Positions 45,826-55,057 of a stretch of 64,000 bases of DNA are shown here, one piece after another. Positions within the stretch are counted from its first letter, which is position 1. Each line of letters opens with the position of its first letter. The translations under genes and the position numbers were made by a program. Origin of the DNA: Craspedostauros australis (taxonomy: Eukaryota > Bacillariophyta > Bacillariophyceae > Mastogloiales > Achnanthaceae); the NCBI GenBank assembly GCA_026770025.1, contig JAMXDE010000005.1:2232001-2296000 (forward strand), in the 5' to 3' direction. The notes under the pieces are model-generated. The model did not search any database, was not told the DNA's origin, and worked only from the letters and a program-made list of their open reading frames with translations.

Positions 45826-46768
45826 CCTGAAGCTACACACGATGCGAGCAACCAGTGGAGTGACGGAGGGAGATGAAGAGATTGCTGTGGGACGGTGAGT
45901 TGAGTGTGTGGTGCATACTGCTAGTTGTGGTGGATGGTACAGGCAACGATCTTTTGGTACACAGACGAGGTGATGGGGAGAGTCGGAACGACAATCACAG
46001 AGAGGATTGCGCCTTGATGTCCACGAAAAAGAGCACAAGAGCATTTCTGACCAATCACGAAGCTACTCGTGACTGCGATGAGTCTCGTGACCAAAGATGC
46101 CCACACGACGTATACATGCAAGACGTAATATATGTGTTGTAATATGTGTGTTTGGCCTCACAAAGTCCTTTAATTCATGTGTATCGTATTATATATATTT
46201 ATTAAGGTTGTAATATAATAATACCTTTCTGCGACATCGCCCACAGGATGTCACATGTATGACCACATTTTTCTCACACCGCGCACATCACCCAACGCAA
46301 GGAATGAGCACCAAGAGGCAATTGTGATGTCAGTGGTGTCGTGGAATCGCCAGTCGATTGTTGGATTCTCACTTCAGCGCACACGTTCACACCGTACATT
46401 ATGAGGAGGAACTCACTCCACTCCACTCCTCATCACATCACACCGCGTTGTATCGTATCGTGTTGTATCGTCTCGCATCGCTTGTGACATCGCTTCGCGC
46501 ATCTACTCCGACATGGTGGCAGCTGTGTTGGCGAAAGCCGGAGAATCGGCAACAATCACACCACACCACACCACACCACACCACACCACATCACTCCACA
46601 CCAAACATTCCAACACACCATTGCAACCACACAACATTCTCGACGTCTCCAACACACATTGCCACCACACAAGGTTGTACATAGCACGTAGAGTAGAATA
46701 GAACTCCAACCTGCTCTTCATCTCATTGCCGAGCAGATCACATTCCTGCCATCCCATCCGCTTCCACC
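45826..46768. other. Intergenic, divergent promoters
   Basis: Between P5A (leftward) and the cyclophilin-like gene (rightward). AT-rich at 46180-46230. It contains an ACACC pentamer run. No gene called. Confidence 0.5.
46557..46591 (+). repeat. (ACACC)n microsatellite
   Basis: About six tandem ACACC pentamers in the promoter region of the cyclophilin-like gene; nearby sequence holds further degenerate copies. Confidence 0.85.
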
Positions 46769-48205
46769 ATGGTGACCATCAGCAAACGCGGGGTGCCCGC
46801 AACGTCGAAGAAGGAAAAGGGAGGACTGTCGTTCCAGTCATACTTCCAGCAACAGCAACACCAGCAACAACACCAGCAACAACACCAGCAACAACATCAG
46901 CAACACGATAGCAACGGTAGCCACAACCAACCAAAGATGCTTCGTTCGACATCAGGTGTCTGTCCGGAATCAGGTCTGCTGCTGAAGCGCAACTTGCATG
47001 GCAGCGGGTACAGCAGTGGCTATGGCAAAGCGCAGTACGCAAAGTCGCTCGGGAGATGGCTGCTGTTCTTCAGCTACGGCTTCGCCATCCTTTCCGCCAC
47101 CATCGCGTACCACCGCCATCAAACGATGATGTCGCTGTCGCAACGCATCGACCTTGAGACTGAAATCTTGCTGCTCCAGATGCAGGACACGAACCAAACC
47201 CTGCTGGATGCCAAGCACGCGCATTCCACAGTCACGGCGCAGCTGCGACGGCTGCAGCGGTCCTTCCGGCTGCTGAAGAACGAAGTGCAAGCTGCCAACG
47301 CCAAGGGACAAGAGGACGTGGCACCTGCGCTATTGACGCCGACGTCGTCGTGGGGATCATTGTCCGGTGCCGTGATGAAGCCCACCAAAAGTGGAGCCGA
47401 TGGCAAATCCAACGCAGACGAAGCGCTGCTGCTGAAACCGCAACAGCCACATCGCCACCAGCAGCACAGCGCGATGAACCTGGACAATGAGACAATGGAA
47501 CAGCAACGGCAGACAAGCGTGGTGATGAACTGGGTGCAGCACCGTCAGGAATCCCTGCATGATCGTATGATCGACCTGCAGATGCACATCCAAAATGAGG
47601 ATCGGCAGAAGATCATCGCCAAGTACGGCGAAGGACCACACCGTGTCGTGCTGAACGTGCAGGTGATCGGAGGCGGCAAACCATCCGCGATGACGCAGAT
47701 GGAGATCGAATTGGCACCGATCGAGCACATGCCGCACTCCGTCTTGTCGTTCCTCGACGTGATCGATGCGGGGTTGTGGAACAACACCCTCTTCTACCAT
47801 CACACCAAATCCACCCACGTCGTGGCAGCGGCCCCTGTGAAGTTCGGCACCTTCGAACCCAAGACAGAGCATTTCGCCGCCAAGGGATTCAACGGACTGA
47901 CCTTCGCAGAATACTCCCACAACTACCCGCACGAGACGTTCACGTTGGGGTATGCCGGCTTGGGACCGACGTTCTACATCAACACGAATGACAACACACG
48001 CCTGCACGGACCAGGCGCCCAGAAGCACCACGAGGTCCCGGGCGAAGGTGATCCATGCTTTGCCAAGGTCATCAAGGGCGGAGACGTCATCGAACAGATG
48101 CGCCACAGCGACAACGATCTCCACAAGAATCGAAATGAAAACCCATCGTCGTGGCACGACTTTGACATCGCCAAGATCGCAAGCGCGTACGTTGTTCGCG
48201 ATTAG
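46769..48205 (+). CDS. Type II membrane cyclophilin-like protein
   Basis: 478 residues, single exon. The N-terminus holds a Gln/His repeat (QQQQHQQQHQQQH), then one membrane segment 'WLLFFSYGFAILSATIAY' (~97-114), a coiled coil at about 118-185, a low-complexity linker, and a C-terminal cyclophilin-fold domain at about 290-478: 'RVVLNVQVIGG', 'APIEHMPHSVLSFLDVIDAGLWNNTLFYHH', 'FTLGYAGLGPTFYINT', 'PCFAKVIKGGDVIEQM'. Compared with cyclophilin A, the 'FHRIIPGF' region reads 'FYHHTKST', so the catalytic Arg is absent, and the Trp-containing loop is replaced; PPIase activity is therefore doubtful. The same layout (TM, coil, cyclophilin-like) occurs in diatom and other stramenopile proteins of unknown role, as far as I recall. 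Element B begins about 150 bp after its stop. Confidence 0.8.
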   Translation: MVTISKRGVPATSKKEKGGLSFQSYFQQQQHQQQHQQQHQQQHQQHDSNGSHNQPKMLRSTSGVCPESGLLLKRNLHGSGYSSGYGKAQYAKSLGRWLLFFSYGFAILSATIAYHRHQTMMSLSQRIDLETEILLLQMQDTNQTLLDAKHAHSTVTAQLRRLQRSFRLLKNEVQAANAKGQEDVAPALLTPTSSWGSLSGAVMKPTKSGADGKSNADEALLLKPQQPHRHQQHSAMNLDNETMEQQRQTSVVMNWVQHRQESLHDRMIDLQMHIQNEDRQKIIAKYGEGPHRVVLNVQVIGGGKPSAMTQMEIELAPIEHMPHSVLSFLDVIDAGLWNNTLFYHHTKSTHVVAAAPVKFGTFEPKTEHFAAKGFNGLTFAEYSHNYPHETFTLGYAGLGPTFYINTNDNTRLHGPGAQKHHEVPGEGDPCFAKVIKGGDVIEQMRHSDNDLHKNRNENPSSWHDFDIAKIASAYVVRD

Positions 48206-48355
48206 AGCAAAGGTGTAACGAAGGTCTTTGTCTGGAGAGCGAGAGTATAAAATTGATTAATTGCTTGCGCCATACCGATAACGATAACGACAACAATAAC
48301 AGTAGTCCAGAGGACTCGATGCTGCAATGTGTTTCCTGGCCTTGACGATACTAAA

Positions 48356-48532
48356 ACCAAACCGGGATATGTATGAAACCGTTGAAACGGCGTTACACGA
48401 TAGGCGCTGTTACCAATCAGGGACGACACAGTAATGCAGCCAATACGTTGACGCATACGACATCGATAAGACTCATAATCTGCATCTTTACTCTTTTTCA
48501 CTCTAAATCAGTTTCACGTGTGTCGTAACTTG
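48356..48532 (+). repeat. 5' LTR of element B
   Basis: 177 bp, identical to 54577-54753. Short for a Copia LTR and without clear TG...CA ends. The boundary could be up to 3 bp further right (48359) if AAACC is the target duplication. Confidence 0.9.
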
Positions 48533-48545
48533 GTTTATCAGACCC
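48531..48545 (+). other. Putative primer binding site of element B
   Basis: TGGTTTATCAGACCC at the end of the 5' LTR resembles the Copia primer site TGGTATCAGAGC that pairs with initiator tRNA-Met. Position fits; the match is imperfect. Confidence 0.5.
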
Positions 48546-49016
48546 ATCCGCTCATGCGGGCATGTGCGAGCGTGCAGGGACCGCCTGAAGAGGTGACGAC
48601 AATACTGGGACCCCGCTCCGAGGGTGGACCGTCACCAAGCCGGCACTGCTTGTACTGTGCTGCATCCTCTTTGACCATGGTGTGTTGACGCCATGTGACC
48701 GGCGTCAACGGGATGCAATCTCACCGTTCGCACTGCGAGGTGTTGATGACACTGGTGGACGCACCGACCGTAGGTCACACGGAAATCCCTACTGAGACAC
48801 ACGCTGTCATCAGCGAAAAGATCGTGTGCCTTGTTGCCCGGTCTGTGCTTCTCATCGCGGATCGACACCGCGGAAAACACACGTTGAACCATTTTCACGT
48901 CGAAAATACACCATGTCCCAGTGTGATTTTCTTGACACCACAAAACCTTTCTTCCTTCGCTACTTCCTTCCTTCATCTTATCATTAGCAACAACATTACA
49001 CACGAACATCATCAAC

Positions 49017-50504
49017 ATGGCAGCCGCTGCAAACACCAACGAAATACGTGACTATTGCAAGAACGTACTCAGCTTCCCAGACGATGACATCGTCGACGCC
49101 CTTGAGGACCAAGGCCTGACCAAATTTGATGACTTCCTCTCCATCACCGATGAAGGCGTTACTGCCCTGTGCAAGCGCATTTGCGATGGTAGTGGATTCA
49201 TCGAAAACCCCGCCTACAAGGCAGGAGCCAAAGGCAATGTACCACCACAAATCAAGGATCCAGGCATCAGCATCGGCTGGGTGCATGAGACCAAGCTGCG
49301 TCAACTACGTTACGCACGATTCCATTTCCAACGCATTCAACGCCCGTTTACAGCAGCAGAGGCAACAATGGACCGCCTTGTTGCATTGTGGGAACTCTTT
49401 CTTGAGGAACAACGCATTAAGAAGGAAACCGAAATGGATATGCCAGAACGGCTGGTCAAAGTGGACCGAGTCCGTGACAGCCTCGAAGACATCCAGAACT
49501 ACTTGGAGAACACCCATGGTGCGCTTGACACCCCGCTTTCCTATGTGATCCGTGAGGATTCACGTAAACCCGAAGACCGCACACCGGCCATCAATGATGG
49601 GTTTGGTGTGCCCACCATGAAGGAGGAACTGATCGACCGTGCAATCCATGAAGGTATCTGCTACGACGCAGACAATGCGAAAGTGTGGCAGGTTGTTCGC
49701 CATGTCACTCATGGCGGACCTGCATGGGCTTGGGTCCAAGGCTTCGAACGTGCACGCAATGGTCGTGCAGCATTCATCGCACTCAAAGAACACTATCACA
49801 GCGACTCCTTTCAGGCGCGCACCAAGGCAGCAGCATCCAAGACGATTGCAACCAGCTTTTATGACGGCAAATCGCGTCAGTTCTCCTTCGAACGATATGC
49901 ACAGATCATGAAAGGTGCATTCGAAGACATGGCACGATGCGGTGAACCACTCGTGAACGCGGCGAAAGTGCGCCATTTCCTTGATGGTATCCGTGATTCT
50001 CGCCTCGACAGTGCATGCGTTGCTATCAAGATCAACGAAGCCCTTCGCGAAGACCTACCGGGGGCCATCAATGTCCTGAGCGAAGTCATTGACCACAAAC
50101 AGATCGCGTCACCCAGACGCTCCATTGGCTCGATGGATCGCAGCAAGGGCGGTCGTGGCAACCGTAATGGAACACCAAGCAAGGGTGGCCGTGGAGGTCA
50201 AGGCAAACCCAAGAAATATGATCCGAACATGGTCATCACGGATCGCCACTACTCACCCGACGAATGGTCGGTCATGTCATCCGCACAGAAGACCAAGGCA
50301 CTTGAAATGCGTGCGGAACGAGACAAGCGCCGTGGGGTCATGTCGGTGGGCAGGAGCACGCCATCGAAACGCTCTCACGACGAGACAGACGGGCATTATG
50401 GGCCACGTGACGCTACGAACCAAGGCGACAACCAAACTGGCACTAACAACCAAGCCGGGATCGGCAGCATGGCTACCCGTCGCAACCAACAAGGACGTTC
50501 CTGA
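49017..50504 (+). CDS. Copia Gag of element B
   Basis: 495 residues from the ATG at 49017 (context AACATGG). The N-terminus is a SAM-like acidic helical stretch ('DDDIVDALEDQGLTKFDDFLSI'), and the middle carries a gag-like core ('KVWQVVRHVTHGGPAWAWVQGF', 'YHSDSFQARTKAAASKTIATSF'). The C-terminus is basic and Gly/Arg-rich (GGRGNRNGTPSKGGRGGQGK) and would replace the zinc knuckle for RNA binding; no CCHC motif is present. The frame ends in TGA at 50502; the same frame then runs open into pol. Confidence 0.87.
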   Translation: MAAAANTNEIRDYCKNVLSFPDDDIVDALEDQGLTKFDDFLSITDEGVTALCKRICDGSGFIENPAYKAGAKGNVPPQIKDPGISIGWVHETKLRQLRYARFHFQRIQRPFTAAEATMDRLVALWELFLEEQRIKKETEMDMPERLVKVDRVRDSLEDIQNYLENTHGALDTPLSYVIREDSRKPEDRTPAINDGFGVPTMKEELIDRAIHEGICYDADNAKVWQVVRHVTHGGPAWAWVQGFERARNGRAAFIALKEHYHSDSFQARTKAAASKTIATSFYDGKSRQFSFERYAQIMKGAFEDMARCGEPLVNAAKVRHFLDGIRDSRLDSACVAIKINEALREDLPGAINVLSEVIDHKQIASPRRSIGSMDRSKGGRGNRNGTPSKGGRGGQGKPKKYDPNMVITDRHYSPDEWSVMSSAQKTKALEMRAERDKRRGVMSVGRSTPSKRSHDETDGHYGPRDATNQGDNQTGTNNQAGIGSMATRRNQQGRS

Positions 50505-50540
50505 CCGCAAGGCCATACGAGACGGCTCACATCCGTCAGC

Positions 50541-53500
50541 ATGTCTCTGTCATCTGATACCCCACGGGCAGAGCTCGATTCGCATGCGGATACATGTTGC
50601 TTTGGTGACACTGCGTACATTGTGCATCAGACCGATCAAACCGTCACTGCAACCCCTTTTATTGACTCACTTGGATCCATCGATAATGCACCAATCGTCA
50701 CAGCTGCGGTAGCATACGATGATCCAATTACATATCAAACATTTATTCTTTTCTTTCCACAATCGATCTACTTTCCTCGTCTTGAACATCCTTTGTTGTG
50801 CCCAAATCAAATGAGGGCTGCGGGTATAGTCGTGAATGATGTTCCTCTGCTCATGATCAAAGAGCATGAACGGAAACCGGAAGACCACTCTGTGGTCTCG
50901 TCCGACGACGATCTACACATCCCACTACGATTGCAAGGCACCGTATCCTACTTCCACATCAGGAAGCCAACACAACAAGAAGTCCAATCCGATCGCGACT
51001 GCATCCACGTCATGATGACACAAGAGGCCACATGGGACCCCTCCCAATGGTCGTCAGGAGACGACGAAGATGCCATCCGAGCATCTCTCTCATCACAACG
51101 AACCATATCGTCCATCAACATCCATGGCACGCACACATCCAGTCGAAAGGGGACTATCACACCCGATGTCCTCGCACAACGTTGGCGTATCGGAACGGAA
51201 GCCGCATCACGCACTCTTGAAGCAACAACACAACTAGCCATCCGCGACTTTCGTCATTCGTCGGGAACACGCCGCCTCAACCCATATGCCATGCAACTAC
51301 GATATCGTCGGCTCAACACCCAATTATACGCCGACACCATGCACGCAAAGACCAAATCGATTCGCGGCAACAAATGCGCCATGATCTACTGCACCCCATT
51401 TCACTGGGTCCGGGTGTACCCAATGGCAGAACGCAAGGAAGCACATCGCACACTCGACGAACTGTTTCGTGACCACGGTATCCCACACACCATCATCCCT
51501 GACAACGCCAAAGAGCTCGTAGCTGGCGAATTCCGTCGCAAGCTACATAGAGCACAAGTCTCCATCCGACCAATCGAAGCATACATCCACAATCAGAACA
51601 AGGCAGAAGCCACCATCCGCGAACTGCGACGACATTACCGACGGTTGATGACCTCGACAGAAACACCGGAGTACCTGTGGGACTACTGCTTCGAATACTG
51701 TGCTGAGATACGCAGCCACACTGCACTCGCCATCCATGATCTTCACGGCGAGACACCGGCCACCATCTTGTCCGGTGACACTGCTGACATCTCTCACATT
51801 GCTGAATTCGGCTGGTTTGACTTCGTGTGGTATATCAACATCCAAGACGCGTCAATGAACGTCAAGCAACTTGGTCGCTACCTCGGGCCAAGCCGTTCTG
51901 TTGGTGATGCCATGTGCTCGTACATCCTCACTGCCAATGGCGTTGTTGTTTCTAAATCCTCTGTTTTACCTCTCTCACACGATGACACACACAGCGACGT
52001 AATTGCACACAAGTGCAACGAATTCATGGACACACTTCGATCCAAATGGAAGCAACGAATGGAAGGCATCACAATCGACGACAATGGCGACGACGTTGAT
52101 GATACGGCAGCAGACATTGCCATTCTGCAGAACACCGAACCATTGGAACACATCGTGGAACCAGACGATGTTGACAGCGCGACTTTCGACAAATACATTG
52201 CAACCAAAGTCATTCTACCGACAGGGGACGAGATGCAACATGGAACAGTCAAACAACGCAAACGAGACACAGAAGGCAACCTCATCGGCCGCTCGCATCC
52301 CAATCCTATGCTTGACACTGCCCAATACGAAGTTGAATTTCTCGATGGACATCACGAGGTGTTCAGCGCCAACCAAATTGCGGAAAACATCTACGCGCGC
52401 ATCGATGACGACGGATACACGACTGTGCTGATGGACGAAATCATCGATCACAAACGTTTGCCCTCTGTTTCTTCTCCTTCTCCTCATTCCAAATCGACAA
52501 AAGGCTGGAAGCTCTGTATCCGATGGAAGGACGGGTCCACATCCTGGATCCACCTACGCGACGCAAAAGAAGCCGACCCAGTACGCGTTGCCGAATACGC
52601 TGCAGACAACAAGCTCGTCAACGAACCTGCATTCAAGTGGTGGGTGCCACATACCCTACGTAAACGACAACGCATCATCATGGCAACGAAGCGGCGACAC
52701 GTCCGAAAGAATGAGATGTTTGGCGTGGAGCTCCCTACCTCAGTGCGTCACGCACTTGCGATCGATGCAGCTACAGGCACGGATCTGTGGCGACAAGCTA
52801 TTGCAAAAGAGATGAAGGCCGTGCAAACAGCATTTGATATCAAGGAGCTTGATACTCCCGATCCTGTGGGCTACCAATACATGGAATGCCACATGATATT
52901 CGCCATCAAGGTGGACCTCACAAGAAAGGCGCGACTTGTCGCTGGGGGACACATGACGGAAACGCCTGCGACGATCACATACGCGAGTGTGGTGTCACGC
53001 GAAAGCGTACGCATTGCATTCTTGATCGCTGCACTCAACGACTTGGACATCCTTGCCGCGGATGTTCAGAATGCATACCTCAACGCCCCATGCCGGGAAC
53101 GCATATACACACGATGTGGTCCGGAGTTCGGATCCGACCAAGGGAAGATCGCAATCATTTGTTGGGCCCTGTATGGATTGAAATCAAGTGGAGCAGCATG
53201 GAGAGCACATTTGGCCGAGACACTACGCGATTCGTTGGGATTCACATCCTGCCGTGCTGACAGCGACGTCTGGATGAAGCCAGCTGTTGCGAGCGATGGG
53301 TCAGAATATTACGAATACGTGCTCGTGTACACCGACGACATCCTTGCTGTCTCCAAACAACCACGACGCATCCTTGATGCGATTGACTCACACTTTTTCC
53401 TCAAACCGAGTTCCATTGGCCCTCCAACAACCTATCTGGGATCTACTATCTCACAATTCCACCTCACTGCCGATCCATCACGCCCCAAATGGAGCATGGG

Positions 53501-54407
53501 CTCACAAGAATACATCAAATCCGCTCTCAAGATCGTCACCAAATACCTCACCGAACACAATCTACGACTGAAGACGAAAGCACCCAGCGTTTTACCAAAC
53601 AACTATCGACCGGAATTGGACGGATCGCAACTGTGTGACACAGAGCAAACGACATTCTATCAGCAATTGATTGGCATCCTGCGCTGGACTGTTGAGCTCG
53701 GACGCATTGACATATGCTGTGAAACGTCGATGATGGCATCATACTGTGTTGCGCCTCGAATCGGTCATTTGCATGCTCTCTTTCATATGTTCGCATACCT
53801 CAAATCTCACGATCGTTCTCGCCTTGTTTTTGATGATGCATACATTGACAAACCGCCTGTGATGCAACCCAACTGGAACGATTTCTACCCTGATGCTCAT
53901 GAACAACTACCTGCTGACATGCCACCGCCACGCGGAAAGGAAGTCCAAATGACGTGCTTTGTTGATGCTGATCATGCAGGTGACCGCGTCACGCGACGCT
54001 CACGCACTGGCGTGCTCTTGTTTTTAAACACATCACCGATACTATGGTACAGCAAGAAACAGAACAGCATCGAGACATCCACATTCGGCAGCGAATTCAC
54101 GGCGCTCAAGGTAGCAACCGAGATCATCATTGGAATGCGATACAAGCTTCGCATGATGGGCATCCCTCTGGATGGACCAGCGGATGTACGGGTTGATAAT
54201 CAGAGTGTGGTATACAATTCCTCACTACCAGAGTCACAATTGCGGAAGAAAGCCAATGCCATCGCATATCACTTCGTCAGAGAAAGCATCGCAGCGGGTA
54301 TCTTGGTGGTACAGCACGAACCATCCGAAACCAATCTATCCGACATGCTCACGAAGCAACAACAAGGACCGAGACGAAAGGAACAAGCACAACGGGTCCT
54401 CTTTTGA
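50541..54407 (+). CDS. Copia Pol of element B (protease, integrase, RT, RNase H)
   Basis: 1288 residues, uninterrupted. The retropepsin motif 'ELDSHADTC' is at residues 11-19. Integrase follows 'LAQRWRIGTEAASRTLEATTQ' (no HHCC zinc site visible) with D-D-E at 'LYADTM' (~264), 'IPDNAKEL' (~318) and 'NKAEATIREL' (~355). A chromo-like block 'WKLCIRWKDGSTSWIHLRD' then 'EPAFKWWV' lies at about 655-705. RT has 'AADVQNAYLNAP' (~838) and 'YTDD' (~930) in place of the usual YVDD. RNase H has 'CFVDADHAGD' (~1139), 'TFGSEFTAL' and 'RVDNQSVVY'. It shares the gag frame: after the gag TGA twelve sense codons lead to this ATG, so a fused product needs only stop-codon readthrough. Confidence 0.94.
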   Translation: MSLSSDTPRAELDSHADTCCFGDTAYIVHQTDQTVTATPFIDSLGSIDNAPIVTAAVAYDDPITYQTFILFFPQSIYFPRLEHPLLCPNQMRAAGIVVNDVPLLMIKEHERKPEDHSVVSSDDDLHIPLRLQGTVSYFHIRKPTQQEVQSDRDCIHVMMTQEATWDPSQWSSGDDEDAIRASLSSQRTISSINIHGTHTSSRKGTITPDVLAQRWRIGTEAASRTLEATTQLAIRDFRHSSGTRRLNPYAMQLRYRRLNTQLYADTMHAKTKSIRGNKCAMIYCTPFHWVRVYPMAERKEAHRTLDELFRDHGIPHTIIPDNAKELVAGEFRRKLHRAQVSIRPIEAYIHNQNKAEATIRELRRHYRRLMTSTETPEYLWDYCFEYCAEIRSHTALAIHDLHGETPATILSGDTADISHIAEFGWFDFVWYINIQDASMNVKQLGRYLGPSRSVGDAMCSYILTANGVVVSKSSVLPLSHDDTHSDVIAHKCNEFMDTLRSKWKQRMEGITIDDNGDDVDDTAADIAILQNTEPLEHIVEPDDVDSATFDKYIATKVILPTGDEMQHGTVKQRKRDTEGNLIGRSHPNPMLDTAQYEVEFLDGHHEVFSANQIAENIYARIDDDGYTTVLMDEIIDHKRLPSVSSPSPHSKSTKGWKLCIRWKDGSTSWIHLRDAKEADPVRVAEYAADNKLVNEPAFKWWVPHTLRKRQRIIMATKRRHVRKNEMFGVELPTSVRHALAIDAATGTDLWRQAIAKEMKAVQTAFDIKELDTPDPVGYQYMECHMIFAIKVDLTRKARLVAGGHMTETPATITYASVVSRESVRIAFLIAALNDLDILAADVQNAYLNAPCRERIYTRCGPEFGSDQGKIAIICWALYGLKSSGAAWRAHLAETLRDSLGFTSCRADSDVWMKPAVASDGSEYYEYVLVYTDDILAVSKQPRRILDAIDSHFFLKPSSIGPPTTYLGSTISQFHLTADPSRPKWSMGSQEYIKSALKIVTKYLTEHNLRLKTKAPSVLPNNYRPELDGSQLCDTEQTTFYQQLIGILRWTVELGRIDICCETSMMASYCVAPRIGHLHALFHMFAYLKSHDRSRLVFDDAYIDKPPVMQPNWNDFYPDAHEQLPADMPPPRGKEVQMTCFVDADHAGDRVTRRSRTGVLLFLNTSPILWYSKKQNSIETSTFGSEFTALKVATEIIIGMRYKLRMMGIPLDGPADVRVDNQSVVYNSSLPESQLRKKANAIAYHFVRESIAAGILVVQHEPSETNLSDMLTKQQQGPRRKEQAQRVLF

Positions 54408-54570
54408 CCTCGGCACTGCGCAATAGTACCCAAGGGTGGTCAATCATGGGCTCTGCTCATGGTTGGTGGGACGAGCGCCCTGTGGTGTCCACGTGTGGGG
54501 CATGCAGCAGGTACATCCCGAATGCAACCAAAATGTGACGATACGACGGCTAGCACAGCCACCGCGCATC

Positions 54571-54576
54571 GAGGGG
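54571..54576 (+). other. Putative polypurine tract of element B
   Basis: GAGGGG lies directly against the 3' LTR start, where plus-strand synthesis is primed in LTR retroelements. Very short, so moderate support. Confidence 0.5.
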
Positions 54577-54753
54577 ACCAAACCGGGATATGTATGAAAC
54601 CGTTGAAACGGCGTTACACGATAGGCGCTGTTACCAATCAGGGACGACACAGTAATGCAGCCAATACGTTGACGCATACGACATCGATAAGACTCATAAT
54701 CTGCATCTTTACTCTTTTTCACTCTAAATCAGTTTCACGTGTGTCGTAACTTG
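54577..54753 (+). repeat. 3' LTR of element B
   Basis: Identical to 48356-48532 over 177 bp, which indicates recent integration or recent conversion. Confidence 0.9.
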
Positions 54754-55057
54754 AAACCATGAGTTTAGAGCAGTCGAAAGACGCAAAAAGGGTTCGAAAA
54801 TACAAGAAAAGAGTATTTCCCCTCGTGATTTCCACGGTTCCATCATTCTTGGATGTAACTGGTGACAGTCATCATCGATCATCGCAGACCATGACCACAA
54901 TCAGCATACCACAACACCAACATCGTCATCCCCAACACCGTAAGGATTCTCATTCAGAGAAGGCACCAACCGATACTTCAAAAGAGTATCAGAGTAGAGT
55001 GGAGCAGAGTAGAGTAGATCTGAGCACGTATTGCTCCGAACAGTCTCAGATGCCTCC
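54754..55057. other. Intergenic right of element B
   Basis: Promoter and 5' UTR of the 55058 gene, starting with the possible AAACC target duplication. A short AGAGTAGAGT-type run lies near 54985-55020. Confidence 0.5.

Larger units (their letters stand above)
48356..54753 (+). mobile_element. Copia LTR retrotransposon, element B (recent insertion)
   Basis: About 6.4 kb with 177-bp direct repeats that are identical by eye, intact gag (495 aa) and pol (1288 aa). The pentamer AAACC lies at 48354-48358 and again at 54754-54758, a possible target-site duplication if the LTR starts at 48359. Pol order is Copia (protease, integrase, RT, RNase H). The protease 'DSHADT', the lack of gag zinc knuckles and the YTDD RT motif put it in a lineage distinct from element A. 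It sits between the cyclophilin-like gene and the second sulfotransferase-like gene. Confidence 0.93.

Noticed and set aside
45826..46044. Upstream extension of the P5A frame to 46044
   Set aside because: The added 73 residues are Ser/Cys/His-rich without conservation features; the ATG at 45825 begins a typical N-terminus.
16741..54407. Stop-codon reassignment as explanation for in-frame stops in both Copia elements
   Set aside because: Host genes here terminate with TAA (polyubiquitin, COG4), TAG (RRM, cyclophilin-like) and TGA (both sulfotransferases), so the code is standard.
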